This document shows positions 27,027 through 36,973 of a DNA stretch of 64,000 nucleotides, one piece after another. The first letter of the stretch is position 1; every line of letters begins with the position of its first letter. The notes under the pieces were generated by a model. The model was not told the DNA's origin. It was given only the letters and a program-made list of their open reading frames with translations, and did no database searches. Source of the DNA: Blakeslea trispora (Eukaryota; Mucoromycota; Mucoromycetes; Mucorales; Choanephoraceae); assembly GCA_025331445.1 (NCBI GenBank), contig JAIWNE010000088.1, forward strand, positions 62,001 through 126,000, given 5' to 3'. The position numbers and the translations under genes were made by a program.

Positions 27027-28735
27027 ATGGCAGGCTTTAACAACTTCTATACCATAGAGCTTGAGAATGGTTCAGAGAGATTTACGATTCAAAAGAAATA
27101 CAAAATCATACGCAAGATTGGTTCCGGATCGTATGGATCTGTCTGCAGTGCTGTCAATACAGATACAAATGAAGGTGTGTGTGGGTGTGGGTGTGTGGGT
27201 GTGGATGGTAGTCTTGACCTTTAAGGAAAAGAGAATGCACTTTTTCTGCCCTTTGTCTAACTTCTTACTACAAACAAGTGGTTGCTATCAAAAAGTGTAG
27301 ACATGTGTTTGATAAAAAGTTGATTACGAAACGCTGTCTTCGAGAAATGAAGTTGCTACAACATTTCAATGGTCATCCTCGTATCATAGACCTGAAAGCA
27401 ATGGACATAGTTCATCCTCAGACATTCAATGAGGTCTATCTCATCCAGACATGCTGTGACACAACCATGGCTGATATTATTCACTCAAAACTCGTATTGG
27501 AGCCTGTTCATTATCAATGGTTTATTTACCAGCTTTTTTCAGGGCTCAAGTATATACACAGTGCTAATGTACTTCATCGTGATCTAAAGCCAGGTAAACA
27601 AAAGCGGGGGAGTAAAGCTAATTGATTTAGACTTGATTCCTTAATCCTTTTCATTATCAAAGCGAATATTCTTGTCAATGAAAATTGTGATTTGAGAATC
27701 TGTGATTTTGGTATGGCCCGTGGATTTGCAAGATCTACTTTAGGCCATATTGAATCTCAGCATATGACACACTATGTGGTTACGCGCTGGTATCGTGCAC
27801 CTGAAATCATGTTGAGTCATCAAGGATATGACAAATCAAGTAAGTTATGACTTTCATTAATTCTGCCTCTTTGACAGCTAAACTATGATCCTTTATTAGT
27901 TGATATGTGGTCTGTGGGCTGTATCTTTGCAGAGTTATTAGGTCGTAAAGTGTTGTTTAAAGGAACAGATTATGTTGATCAGTTGCACAAAATTGTAGGT
28001 ATTCTCGGCTTACCCAAAGACACCTCTTTTTGGGACAGTTCGTCTTCAGTCACAGAATACATAAGAAGCTTGCGTGATGAAAATGGTCTGCCTCCACCAG
28101 AGAATCCCATTGATTTCAACTTGTTGTTTCCAAACACGCCACCTGAAGCCATTCATTTGCTCCAAGAATTACTTCACCTGGATCCATCTAAACGTATCAG
28201 CGCCAGTCAAGGCTTAGAACATCCCTTTGTAGCAGCCGTTCGAGATCCCTCTGAAGAAGTCGATTGCCTTGGTCTGTTTGACTTTGAGAGTTTCGAGCCG
28301 ATTGAAAGCGAACATGTGCTTAGACAGTGTATTGTAGAGGAGGTGATGCGTAACAAAGGTATTCAAGATCCTGACACCTTACATCTTCAATCCGCCAATC
28401 CTTCACAAGGCAGTCGGTCTTCGAGTCGCAAATACACAGGAAGCTATATCAGTACGCCTTCTTCTGCCTTGGCTGCAGAGTGTAATTCGAATGCCATTCA
28501 ACTTGCTCAACAAGGAAAGGAAATTCTCAATGACCTGGATAATCCTCGTGAATTTCAGTTTTTAGTGATGGATATAGACCGGCTTGTTGGAGAGCCAGAA
28601 GATATGAGTGAAGATGATTTGAAGATGATGAATAGTGATGAAAGTGAAATTCACGTAGGCGACAGACGCACTCTGCTTGGACCTTCAACTGCAGATTTTG
28701 TTGCTCTTGAACGTCATTTAAGTAGGGATTGGTGA
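27027..28735 (+). CDS. SLT2/MPK1-type cell-wall-integrity MAP kinase with THY activation motif
   Basis: Ser/Thr MAP kinase at the end of the PKC cell-wall-integrity cascade by homology. Exons 27027..27174, 27279..27593, 27663..27839 and 27900..28735 encode 491 residues (yeast Slt2 484). All kinase landmarks are present: GSGSYG loop, AIKK (K54), HRDLKP (D151), DFG (169-171) and RWYRAPE. Insert and C-lobe sequences match Slt2 ([19 protein letters not shown]). The activation motif is T190-H191-Y192, where Slt2, Fus3 and ERK have TEY and Hog1 TGY; the codons are ACA CAC TAT at 27767-27775. Numbering coincides with Slt2 T190/Y192. The C-terminal tail (about 350-491) is acidic/serine-rich. Intron 1 opens with a G-rich GT repeat. 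Convergent with a Sel1-repeat chitin synthase activator. Confidence 0.92.
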
Positions 28736-28917
28736 TCAACCCATTGTCTTTGTTTATCTGTATACCCCTCTTCTATGTTTCTAATAACTTTTTTGCTTCC
28801 TAATACAACTCATTCCCGTTATTTAATATATATGTGATCACCAATATTAAAAGTCTATAAACAAAGATATGTTTTATTATGATCTACTTTCATTTTGAAT
28901 GTCAGAACTCTGTTAGT

Positions 28918-30768
28918 TTACATAACAATACATTCTGAATCCTTTGTGTTAGAGGATGTGTTGCTTTCTCGAGTGTGCTTTTTTCTTTGGCGAGGGGTGG
29001 TGCTGTTGTGTTTGAGCTCTGTTAAACGTTGAGTTGCACGAGCATAGTTTTGAGCCGAAGCACGCATATACCAACGTTTTGCTTCTTCAACATCTTGTCG
29101 TGTGCCGGTGCCTGTTTCTGTATAATAGCCTACAGCATATTCCGCTTTAGCGTTGCCTTTATCAGCTGCCCTACGAGCCCACAAGTAAGCTTCTTTATCG
29201 CTCTGTCGTAAAATGCCTTCTGCTCCTGTTAAATACCATCCAGAAAGAGCAAACTCTGCTTCAATGTCTCCTTGTTGAGCTGCTTTTGAATACCATGCAA
29301 TCGAACGTCGAGGATCCACAGGACAGTTGAGGAAACCATTCTCATATGCCAATCCAAGCTTGAACTGAGAGGGAGCAAAGCCGTATTGTGCAGCTTGGGT
29401 AAATAGTTCACGAGCATAATTTAGATCAGGAAGGATAGACGGGATGCCTTCCTTTTCAAACGCTAAACCAAGCTCGTGCAATGCATGTGGATGATCTGCA
29501 TCAGCTTTTTGAGCAGCTCTTCGAAGCCATGAGATACCTTCTCGAGGATTTTTTGGTTGTCCGAGGAATCCTTTGAGTAGAATGACACCAAGTTTATACA
29601 TGGCAGCCTGATCTCCCAAGTTAGCTGCCTTTCTATAAAATTGCATTGCATGGTTTTTGTCCCGTTTTGTACCAGCACCCACTTCATAACAAACACCAGT
29701 ACGGTAAGTGCATCCTGGATGGTTTTGTTTTGATCCTTGGAAATAGAACGAAAACGCTTTCTCTGTGTCTGTTGGGAGACCCATTGTACCGGTGCCATAA
29801 CTATTGGCCAAAAAAAACTGTGCTTCAGCATATGCTTGTTTACCAATACCAGAATGACCAGCTAGCTTTTTAACCATCCTTTGAGCTTCCAACACCATAT
29901 CGTTATGCATTCTCTGTGCCTTCTTGGGATCGCTTTCCTTGCCGGGAAGCACTTGACTGGCCTTGAGTAGATATTTGGCGAAATCAAGCGATTTGCTAGG
30001 ATCATGACTGCTCATGACTTCTTTACGAAAATTAGCTAAAGCCTCATGTGTGATAGACACAGATGGATCTCCTGTGTTGTTTCTTCCATCAAACATAGAA
30101 TTGTTTGATCGATAATTGGCATCATGCATGAGCCCAAAGGTTTGTGAACTCGCAGATGATCCCATCATGGTTGATCCTTTGTAGTATCCATAGGGGGCGT
30201 TTAATGAAGATGCCGAATGGGATTGGTGCATCATGACTGGCTGTGAGTTTTGCCTGTGATGATATCCATGCGGTCTTCCAGGGTAAATTAGTTGATCATT
30301 ATTGTGAAGCTGGGATGACGGGTACTGATGCATAGAAAGAGAGTGATGGTGCGCAATCTGAGGTCTATTGGTTTGTCGAAGTGAGGGCGAAAAAGGTTGA
30401 ATAGCTGAATGGGGTGATAGATGCTGAGTGGAAGGGAGAGTCATGTCTGTTTCAATATTGCTATGCATATTTGGCACACTGTAATTAGGCATAGAATATA
30501 ATCCGTTTTCACTCGGAGAAACCAGATTGTCTGAAGTGTTATTAGGATGATGAGCAGCTAATCCGACAGGTGTATAGGGTGAGTTGGGTAAACCAAAAGC
30601 GCCAGGCATTCGAACACCTCGCGGACTAACCGGCATTTGATTAGGCAGACCAGCATTCATACTTTGTGTTATACCTTGCTCAACAAGGTTACTCGCAATA
30701 GCTGCTTGTGCACCAGGGTTGTCAGGGAGAATTGAGTTATGGTTTACAGGTAAAGTTGAAATTGTCAT
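28918..30768 (-). CDS. Sel1-repeat chitin synthase activator (SKT5/CHS4 family) with CaaX end
   Basis: Intronless frame of 616 residues. Residues about 1-240 are disordered (Ser, Asn, His, Pro, Gln). From about 250 the conserved SKT5 part begins (SLDFAKYLLKASQVLPG), followed by at least seven Sel1-like repeats, each about 36-38 residues (AEAQFFLANSYGTG, YRTGVCYEVGAGT, AMYKLGVILLKG, ALHELGLAFEKEG, SQFKLGLAYENG, AEFALSGWYLTG, AEYAVGYYTETGTG). The C-terminus is CIVM, a canonical CaaX box predicted to be farnesylated, as in yeast Chs4, which activates chitin synthase III at the bud neck. The stop is 182 bp from the stop of the convergent SLT2-type kinase, and both belong to cell-wall biology. Function is by homology. 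Confidence 0.9.
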   Translation of the reverse strand: MTISTLPVNHNSILPDNPGAQAAIASNLVEQGITQSMNAGLPNQMPVSPRGVRMPGAFGLPNSPYTPVGLAAHHPNNTSDNLVSPSENGLYSMPNYSVPNMHSNIETDMTLPSTQHLSPHSAIQPFSPSLRQTNRPQIAHHHSLSMHQYPSSQLHNNDQLIYPGRPHGYHHRQNSQPVMMHQSHSASSLNAPYGYYKGSTMMGSSASSQTFGLMHDANYRSNNSMFDGRNNTGDPSVSITHEALANFRKEVMSSHDPSKSLDFAKYLLKASQVLPGKESDPKKAQRMHNDMVLEAQRMVKKLAGHSGIGKQAYAEAQFFLANSYGTGTMGLPTDTEKAFSFYFQGSKQNHPGCTYRTGVCYEVGAGTKRDKNHAMQFYRKAANLGDQAAMYKLGVILLKGFLGQPKNPREGISWLRRAAQKADADHPHALHELGLAFEKEGIPSILPDLNYARELFTQAAQYGFAPSQFKLGLAYENGFLNCPVDPRRSIAWYSKAAQQGDIEAEFALSGWYLTGAEGILRQSDKEAYLWARRAADKGNAKAEYAVGYYTETGTGTRQDVEEAKRWYMRASAQNYARATQRLTELKHNSTTPRQRKKHTRESNTSSNTKDSECIVM

Positions 30769-33112
30769 TTTGATGGTAACAATACTTTTTTTTTTAAGAA
30801 GAATGAGAAAAAAAAGATTTTAGACCTTCTACCCAGTCAGAGAAAGAAACCTAAAATGTTTTACCTTCTCAATTAACAATGAAGAAAAGGGAATCAGAAA
30901 AAGAGTAGAAATAGCAAAAAAGGAAGTAAAAGTAGAAATTGTGCTGCCCTTGATTTTTTTTCATCTTGTTTCAAGCATTATTTGTGTTGCGATTTTTGTT
31001 TCATTGACACGCTACTTGTCCAAATTCATGTTTTTTCCCTCCCTTTTTTTAGTTTATTTGTTTACGGAAAACTTTAAAAAGAAAAAAAACTCCAATTCAT
31101 CACTTACTATCAAATTCATAGTGAAATTGCTTTGACTAAAGACTCCTAATTTAAATCTCAATCTGAAGGGTTGTAGACTAAAAAATAAAAGATTGGTTTG
31201 GAATATTATTTAGTTTATAGTTTCTCTTTATGAAGATGAGACAGCACAGTCTTAAATATCAATAGAGTTACCCTAATGTGATACTTATATGAAATACATT
31301 CGAAAGGCACAAGGTTCCACTAGAGCACAATCCAATCCCCAAAATAGGAAATAAGAGAGAAAGGTAATATGCATTGAAAATAAGGGATGCTTCACTTGCT
31401 TCATCGGAGTCTATCTCTTTATATTGTGGACTTTAACATCTTGTTTCTATGGATACTCGTTTAGAGTCTATGTACCTGCTTCATTGGCTGAAAGGTGAGA
31501 TTACGAATAGTATGTGTATATGTATCTACCAAAGAGGAATCATTGGATAGCTTTGGACTTGCCTAAGCAGCTAGGTTCTTTAAGGCATTTATGTCTAAAT
31601 TTGTCCCTATCAATTAAATCTTTAGAGAACCAAAGACTTTTTAATTTTGGAAAGGAGAAGGAGAAAAAGGCAACATTCATTATTTGTTTCATAACTCGCT
31701 GGTACCTCTGTGTTTCAGCTTGATCTATTTTTTTTTATCCTTTCAGTTTTCTGCGGTGTAAATAAACAATATAAAAATGAGAGAAAAAGGGTGGTATACT
31801 GCTACAGTAAAATTGGCTAGTAGATTTTATGCTTGAAACCAAGGCCTTCTCTCTCTTTCTTTCTTTTTTTATCTAGAATTTCGGCAAATAAATACACAGG
31901 CTGTCAATACAAAATGTAATATTAAGACCACGCTAGTACCTGTCACCTCTATTTTGGCTGTAAATGTGGTGCTGTTATTTTCCATACCATCCAAGAAAAA
32001 AGAAGATACTCTTCTTGTGCTGCCAGGTCTCCAACTCATTCACTTGTAGCAGTTGTCTTTAAACAAAGAGATATGTGGATTCCAGCTGGTATTCTTTTTT
32101 ATCTTTTCTGTTTCACTTGTAGCTGTGCTTATCTAATTTGGGTTTTGATTTCTTCTGAACAATGCTATAACACTTGTAATGTCTTGACTTATTTATTGTC
32201 CTTTTGATACACAATCCCAAAATAGTCCTGTAATTCACTTTTATAAAATCTGGTTAAAGAAATCTTAGTGGTATGTACTTTTAAACCTCTTTAGGGCGCC
32301 TTGCTTATAAAATGACTGCTGTCATTCGCTCTTGATCATATAATAGGCGAATGCCAGTGATTCAGAGTTGCTTAATCTTGCTTCTTAATATAAGCAACCT
32401 GATGAAGTTTTTCATCTCTGGATCCTGAATAAGCTTTTATTCTTTCTTTTCAATACATGAATAAGCTTTCGTTCTTTCTTTTCAATACATGAATAAGCAA
32501 TTAATAATCCCCTTAAAGTTAATGTTATAGCATTGCGTTAAATCCAAACGCGCACTTCTGAAGCAGCTTTTATTCAGATAACCACTTCAAGGTATTTCAA
32601 GATACTCGATCAATTGTTTCTCGACATTAGAAAAGATTTAATACAATTAACAAGTAAAAAATTGTAAATCTTAACCTCATTCGGTTTTCTGAATTAAAGG
32701 TACTGGCTTTACCAACGTCTTCTGTGCCACAGAGCATACAAGTCAATCATCTTATGGGTATTTGAATTACAACAATAGAGATAAAAAAACAACAGGGAGC
32801 AAATCATACGTTCACCGATTCACACTTTGTTCTCTTGAATAAAAGGTATGCAGATCATGCATTGAATAGCTCAAAGCTCAATGTATTGTATTTATTACAG
32901 AAGAGTAAGATAACCTCTTTTTTTTCCTTATGCAGCTATACTCAAGAGGCATAGTCCAAAACCGAGTCACTTCTAGAAAGCTTTGAGCGGAAACCAGAAA
33001 TCAAATTCTACGGGGTTTTTTTTTCTTGCTCCCACACACAGATACTTCCTTTCTCACTCACACTTTATTCTCTCTCTTTTTTTTTCTTTTTCTTATCCTT
33101 ACATTAGATATA
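30769..33112. other. 2.3 kb gene-poor divergent region
   Basis: 5' flank of the Sel1-repeat gene (minus) and of the methyltransferase gene (plus). AT-rich with many T-runs. It contains a 32-bp tandem duplication (32427-32490). Near 33000-33110 it is CT/T-rich, a typical pyrimidine leader for the downstream gene. No coding frame is supported. Confidence 0.5.
32427..32498. repeat. Tandem duplication of a 32-bp unit, about 2.2 copies
   Basis: The unit starts GAATAAGCTTT and ends TTTCAATACAT. Copy 1 (32427-32458) and copy 2 (32459-32490) differ at two adjacent bases (TA versus CG), and a third copy starts with GAATAAGC before diverging. It lies in the region upstream of the methyltransferase gene. 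Confidence 0.9.
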
Positions 33113-34591
33113 ATGAGGAGGTCTAAGAACGGGTTGGAAGCCAAGAAGTCTAGTCATAGACGGTCTTGGTTAAACAACAACCCCTTGTTTAGTATGTTCT
33201 CTTCCGCTCCTTCTTCCCCAGAGCGTCGATCTTCAGTTGAACTTGTAAAGCACCGTTCAAACTCACTCAGTCCAAACGAATCACCTACAATACCACCTCT
33301 TGCCCGACCTGCCCCTCTCAAGTCAAGCAAGTCGACTCTTTCTAGTATCCTTTCAAAGGCTTCTAGTAAAGCAAAGAAAAAGCATGCTCGAAAAGAATCC
33401 TCGCAAACAACTTTCACATTTACTGATTACTCATCAATTTATGGATCCTCTTGTTCTTCCAATAGAAGAAGTAGTAGCAAAAGCGATGCTACTGTAGTAT
33501 CAGACCTGGATCCTTACCCTATTCATTACAGATATTATCAAAAATCAAATCCAAATTTAATACAAGATTCTGCAGTCTCTCAGCAGCAGTTGATAAGATC
33601 CGATGAAGAAGAAGCAGACCGCATCCAATTGAAAAATGACCTTGTGAAGTTAGCTTTTGAAGGGTAAGATTTTTTTTTTATTATTTTTCAAATCCCTTAA
33701 TACCTTTCCTTTTTAGGGAATTTTCTTTACCCTTTGATTACCAGAAAATGAAAACCGGACGAGTACTGGATATTGGTTGTGGACCAGGCTCTTGGTGTAT
33801 TGATCTTTCCACAACGTATCCCAACATTCATGTAGTTGGTGTTGATAGTGAAGACATGTTTCCATCTAAACACAGCTTGCCAAACAATTGTGAGTTGATC
33901 GTGTGTAACGTCTTGAATGGTTTGAAGGAGTTTCCTGATGCCAGTTTTGATGTAATCCATATTCGATTTATGGTCTTGGCTTTCACCACACGACAGTACT
34001 ACCAGGTTGTGAAAGACTGTTGGCGGCTGCTCAAGCCCAAAGGCTTTTTGGAAATTTTTGAGACTGATCTTACTGTCTATTCGGCTGGCCCTGTGACACA
34101 AAAGCTCAATCAAGAAAGTAGGTTTGTTTGTTTATTGTTTGCTTTCAATGGCTCATTTCGATTTTCTGATCCTAGTGCTTGACACGGCTATCAGCAGAGG
34201 GATTAATCCCAGAGAGCTTGTGAACGATCTGAAACATCTAGTTCCCTCCTCCTCCTCGAAATCAACTACGTCAACAGAAGATAACCTTATCCATCAACAA
34301 ATCAAATACAGATCAATACCCATTGGTGTTTGGGGCGGGCGTATCGGCGTTTTGTGCAGAGACGATATCGTCAATATTCTCACCAAATTTCAACCTGCCA
34401 TACGAAATTTCTATGGCCGGCCTAATTATCCACATACATTTGAACGAGACATATTAACTGCTTCAAGGGAAATGGAGCAGTACAAAAGTTTTACAAACTA
34501 TTATTCGTATACAGCACAGAAACCTGAAGTGATAGAGCCAATAATGAGAAGACAATATACACCACCTACTTTTAATCCTAAATCTATTTAA
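33113..34591 (+). CDS. SAM-dependent class I methyltransferase with disordered N-terminus
   Basis: Three exons, 33113..33663, 33717..34117 and 34176..34591, encode 455 residues. The first 150 are Ser/Lys/Arg-rich and likely disordered (RRSSVELVKHRSNSL; SSKAKKKHARKESS). The methyltransferase domain begins near residue 200: motif I VLDIGCGPGSWCIDLS, then HVVGVDSEDMF (acidic end of beta 2), FDVIHIRFMV (motif IV position) and CWRLLKPKGFLEIFE. This pattern is typical of fungal Mucoromycota UbiE/LaeA-like methyltransferases whose substrates are unknown. The C-terminal part (NPRELVNDLKHLV to YTPPTFNP) is also conserved-looking. No neighbour gives a pathway. An in-frame TTG lies further upstream; the ATG of MRRSKNGLEAKK is preferred. 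Confidence 0.85.
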
Positions 34592-34800
34592 TTCCTCTTA
34601 CCAACTTAGTACACCATAATAAAGTAATCATAATAATTTTATATTCATTTATGCGAGCGCCTCTCTGACTCTTTATCTGATTGGATCATACTTGTTACAC
34701 AAACCAGCTGTTACTATAAATTCTCAAACTTTCTATTTCTTTCATATTTTCTATTCTTTACTCTCTTTTTCTTGCTTTCTTTTTTCTTTCTTATATACCT

Positions 34801-36866
34801 ATGCCTGAGCCCAATTCCAAAACACCACTGTTAAGTGGTAGTAGTAACAGAAAGCCCCCAGTTAGTCGACCAAAAGCGCATCGTAGACGCTCTAGTTTTG
34901 AAGCATCTACTTATAACAGTGCAGGCAGATCTTTAAGCTACCAAAAACTTTCTGATTTGGATGACGCCAGTGTTCCTGGGCTTAACCTCTTGCAGATCCT
35001 AACCTTAACCATCTGTATGGCTGGTGTGCAGTTTACATGTAATTATCTCAATCCGATATGGACGCATGGGTGTATAAGTGTGTGTGGGGGGGATACAACG
35101 GTTGTACACATACTGACATCATGGTGCTTTCATTTTATTAATTTTATTTCCTTATTCTGTTGATACATTTTAGGGACAGTTGAGTTATCGTAAGTGAAAG
35201 ATCTTCATGTACACCTTTAATATATAGCTCATCCTATTTCGTCATTGCTAGATATGGAACACCTTATCTTTTATCGCTCGATTTATCAAAAGAGTTAACT
35301 GCTTTAGTTTGGCTAGCTGGTCCATTGTCTGGCTTGTTGGTTCAACCTGTAAGAAGCTTATAGGAGTTTTCTGTATTGTTTCTGTAAGAGATTCATCTTT
35401 TCTTTTTTTTATATATTTAGTTGATTGGTGCTTTCAGTGATAAATGTACTTCTCGCCTGGGAAAAAGAAGACCATTTATTATTGTTGCTGGTTTCTTGAC
35501 TTGTTTATCCATGGTTGGTGTTGCTTATGCCAGAGAGTTAGGCTATTATATGGCAGTTTGGTTCTCACGTCATGATAGTGCCGAGACTATCAAGCAAGCC
35601 GTAAGCTACCTGGTTAATGTAGTTTTATATTCTTGTTTTCTCTTACCATCTATCTATAGGCACATGCAAATGCAATTGTAGTTGCTGTAGCTTCTTTTTA
35701 CTTTTTGGACTTCACTCTAAACGCCGTTCAAGCTATCTGTCGTGCTTTGATTTTAGATATTCCACCTCTGTGGCAACAAGATGTAGCTAATGCTTGGAGT
35801 GCACGCATGAGTAACACTGCAATGGTTGTTGGCTACTTTGTTGGCTTTGTTGATTTGGTAAAATATCTTCCTTGGTTAGGCGACTCTCAAGTAAAGGTAT
35901 TCTGTATTGTTGCTATTATTGTGTTTGTCAGCACATTGGCCATTACCTGTATCACAACAAAGGAAAAAGTAGTTGAAAGAAAAGATGATGAAGACAGTAA
36001 TCAGTAAGTGTACTACAAAAGAAGTGTTAAAAGCGAAAGAGTATTGACTGACTCATGTGGATGTAACTCTTATAAAAAAAACAATCAGACCTTGGTATAG
36101 TACTTTTTTCTACATCTGGAGAGCATTTCGCTTTTTACCAAAGCCTATTCAAACTCTGTGCAATACCCAATTCTTTGCTTGGATGGGTTGGTTTCCGTTT
36201 TTGTTCTATAGTACGCAATGGGTTTCCGACATCTATTTTGCTACTCATCCCCCCAGAACACCTGACGAGCCTCTAGACTGGGCTCAAGGAACTAGAGCCG
36301 GGTCGTTCGCTCTTTTGTGTTATTCCGTTGTATCCGTGGTTGCAGGCATTGTCATACCCTCTATTGCCTCCAAGTTTACTAGAACTAAACTTTTTGATCT
36401 CATCAATATCTATACTCTCTCTCATTTGACTGTTGCATTCGCTCTAATTTCCAGCCTGTTTGTCAAGAGTGTTACAGCTGCCACCGTTGTCTTGGCCATT
36501 ATGGGTGTTCCTTGGGCTATTGTTCTTTGGGTGCCTTTCTCACTTGTTGGAGAGTATGTTAGCTTCGAAGATGAAAAAAGACAAAAGATGATTATAGCAG
36601 CACCTTCTAGCAGCAGCAACGAAGAGGAGCTTCAACAGCAAGACGAGTTTGATGCAGGCATGATTCTAGGTGTTCACAACATGTATATTGTATTTCCTCA
36701 GTTTGCAGTAGCCATCATTTCCTCGTTTATCTTTGCTGCTGCTGATGCTGTCAAGGACAAGCAATCCATGTCTAGTGTCACTCCAGTGCTTGTGTTTGGT
36801 GGACTTATGGCAGTTATTGCTGCTGGCTTTAGCCGATCTATTGTACGTGTTCATACCTCAAAATAA
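34801..36866 (+). CDS. Sucrose/maltose-type GPH/MFS sugar transporter (SUT family)
   Basis: Proton-coupled disaccharide transporter by homology to plant SUT, animal SLC45 and fission yeast Sut1. Six exons, 34801..35038, 35174..35189, 35252..35348, 35421..35600, 35660..36003 and 36089..36866, give 550 residues and 12 likely membrane segments. Family signatures are FTWTVELSYGTPYLL, formed only across the tiny 16-nt second exon, plus the GAFSDKCTSRLGKRRPFI loop (the RxGRR/K motif) and WMGWFPFLFYSTQWV. A cytosolic loop between segments 10 and 11 is acidic and Ser/Gln-rich. The N-terminal 60 residues are polar (LLSGSSNRKP, RRRSS) and contain likely phosphorylation sites. The substrate cannot be fixed from sequence; sucrose or maltose are the family precedents. 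Confidence 0.9.
35174..35189 (+). other. 16-nt microexon of the SUT-family gene
   Basis: The exon reads GGACAGTTGAGTTATC between a TTTTAG acceptor and a GTAAGT donor. It completes Trp-Thr-Val-Glu-Leu-Ser in the best-conserved SUT motif. Skipping it would remove the motif and shift the frame. Confidence 0.85.
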
Positions 36867-36973
36867 CTTCACCTTTTAGTGTGACTCTTAAAATAATAAT
36901 AAGTTTGATCATCATCATAATAAAAAAAAAAGTTCTTTTTTCTTTTATCCTTCTTGTATATTTGATTTTCTAT

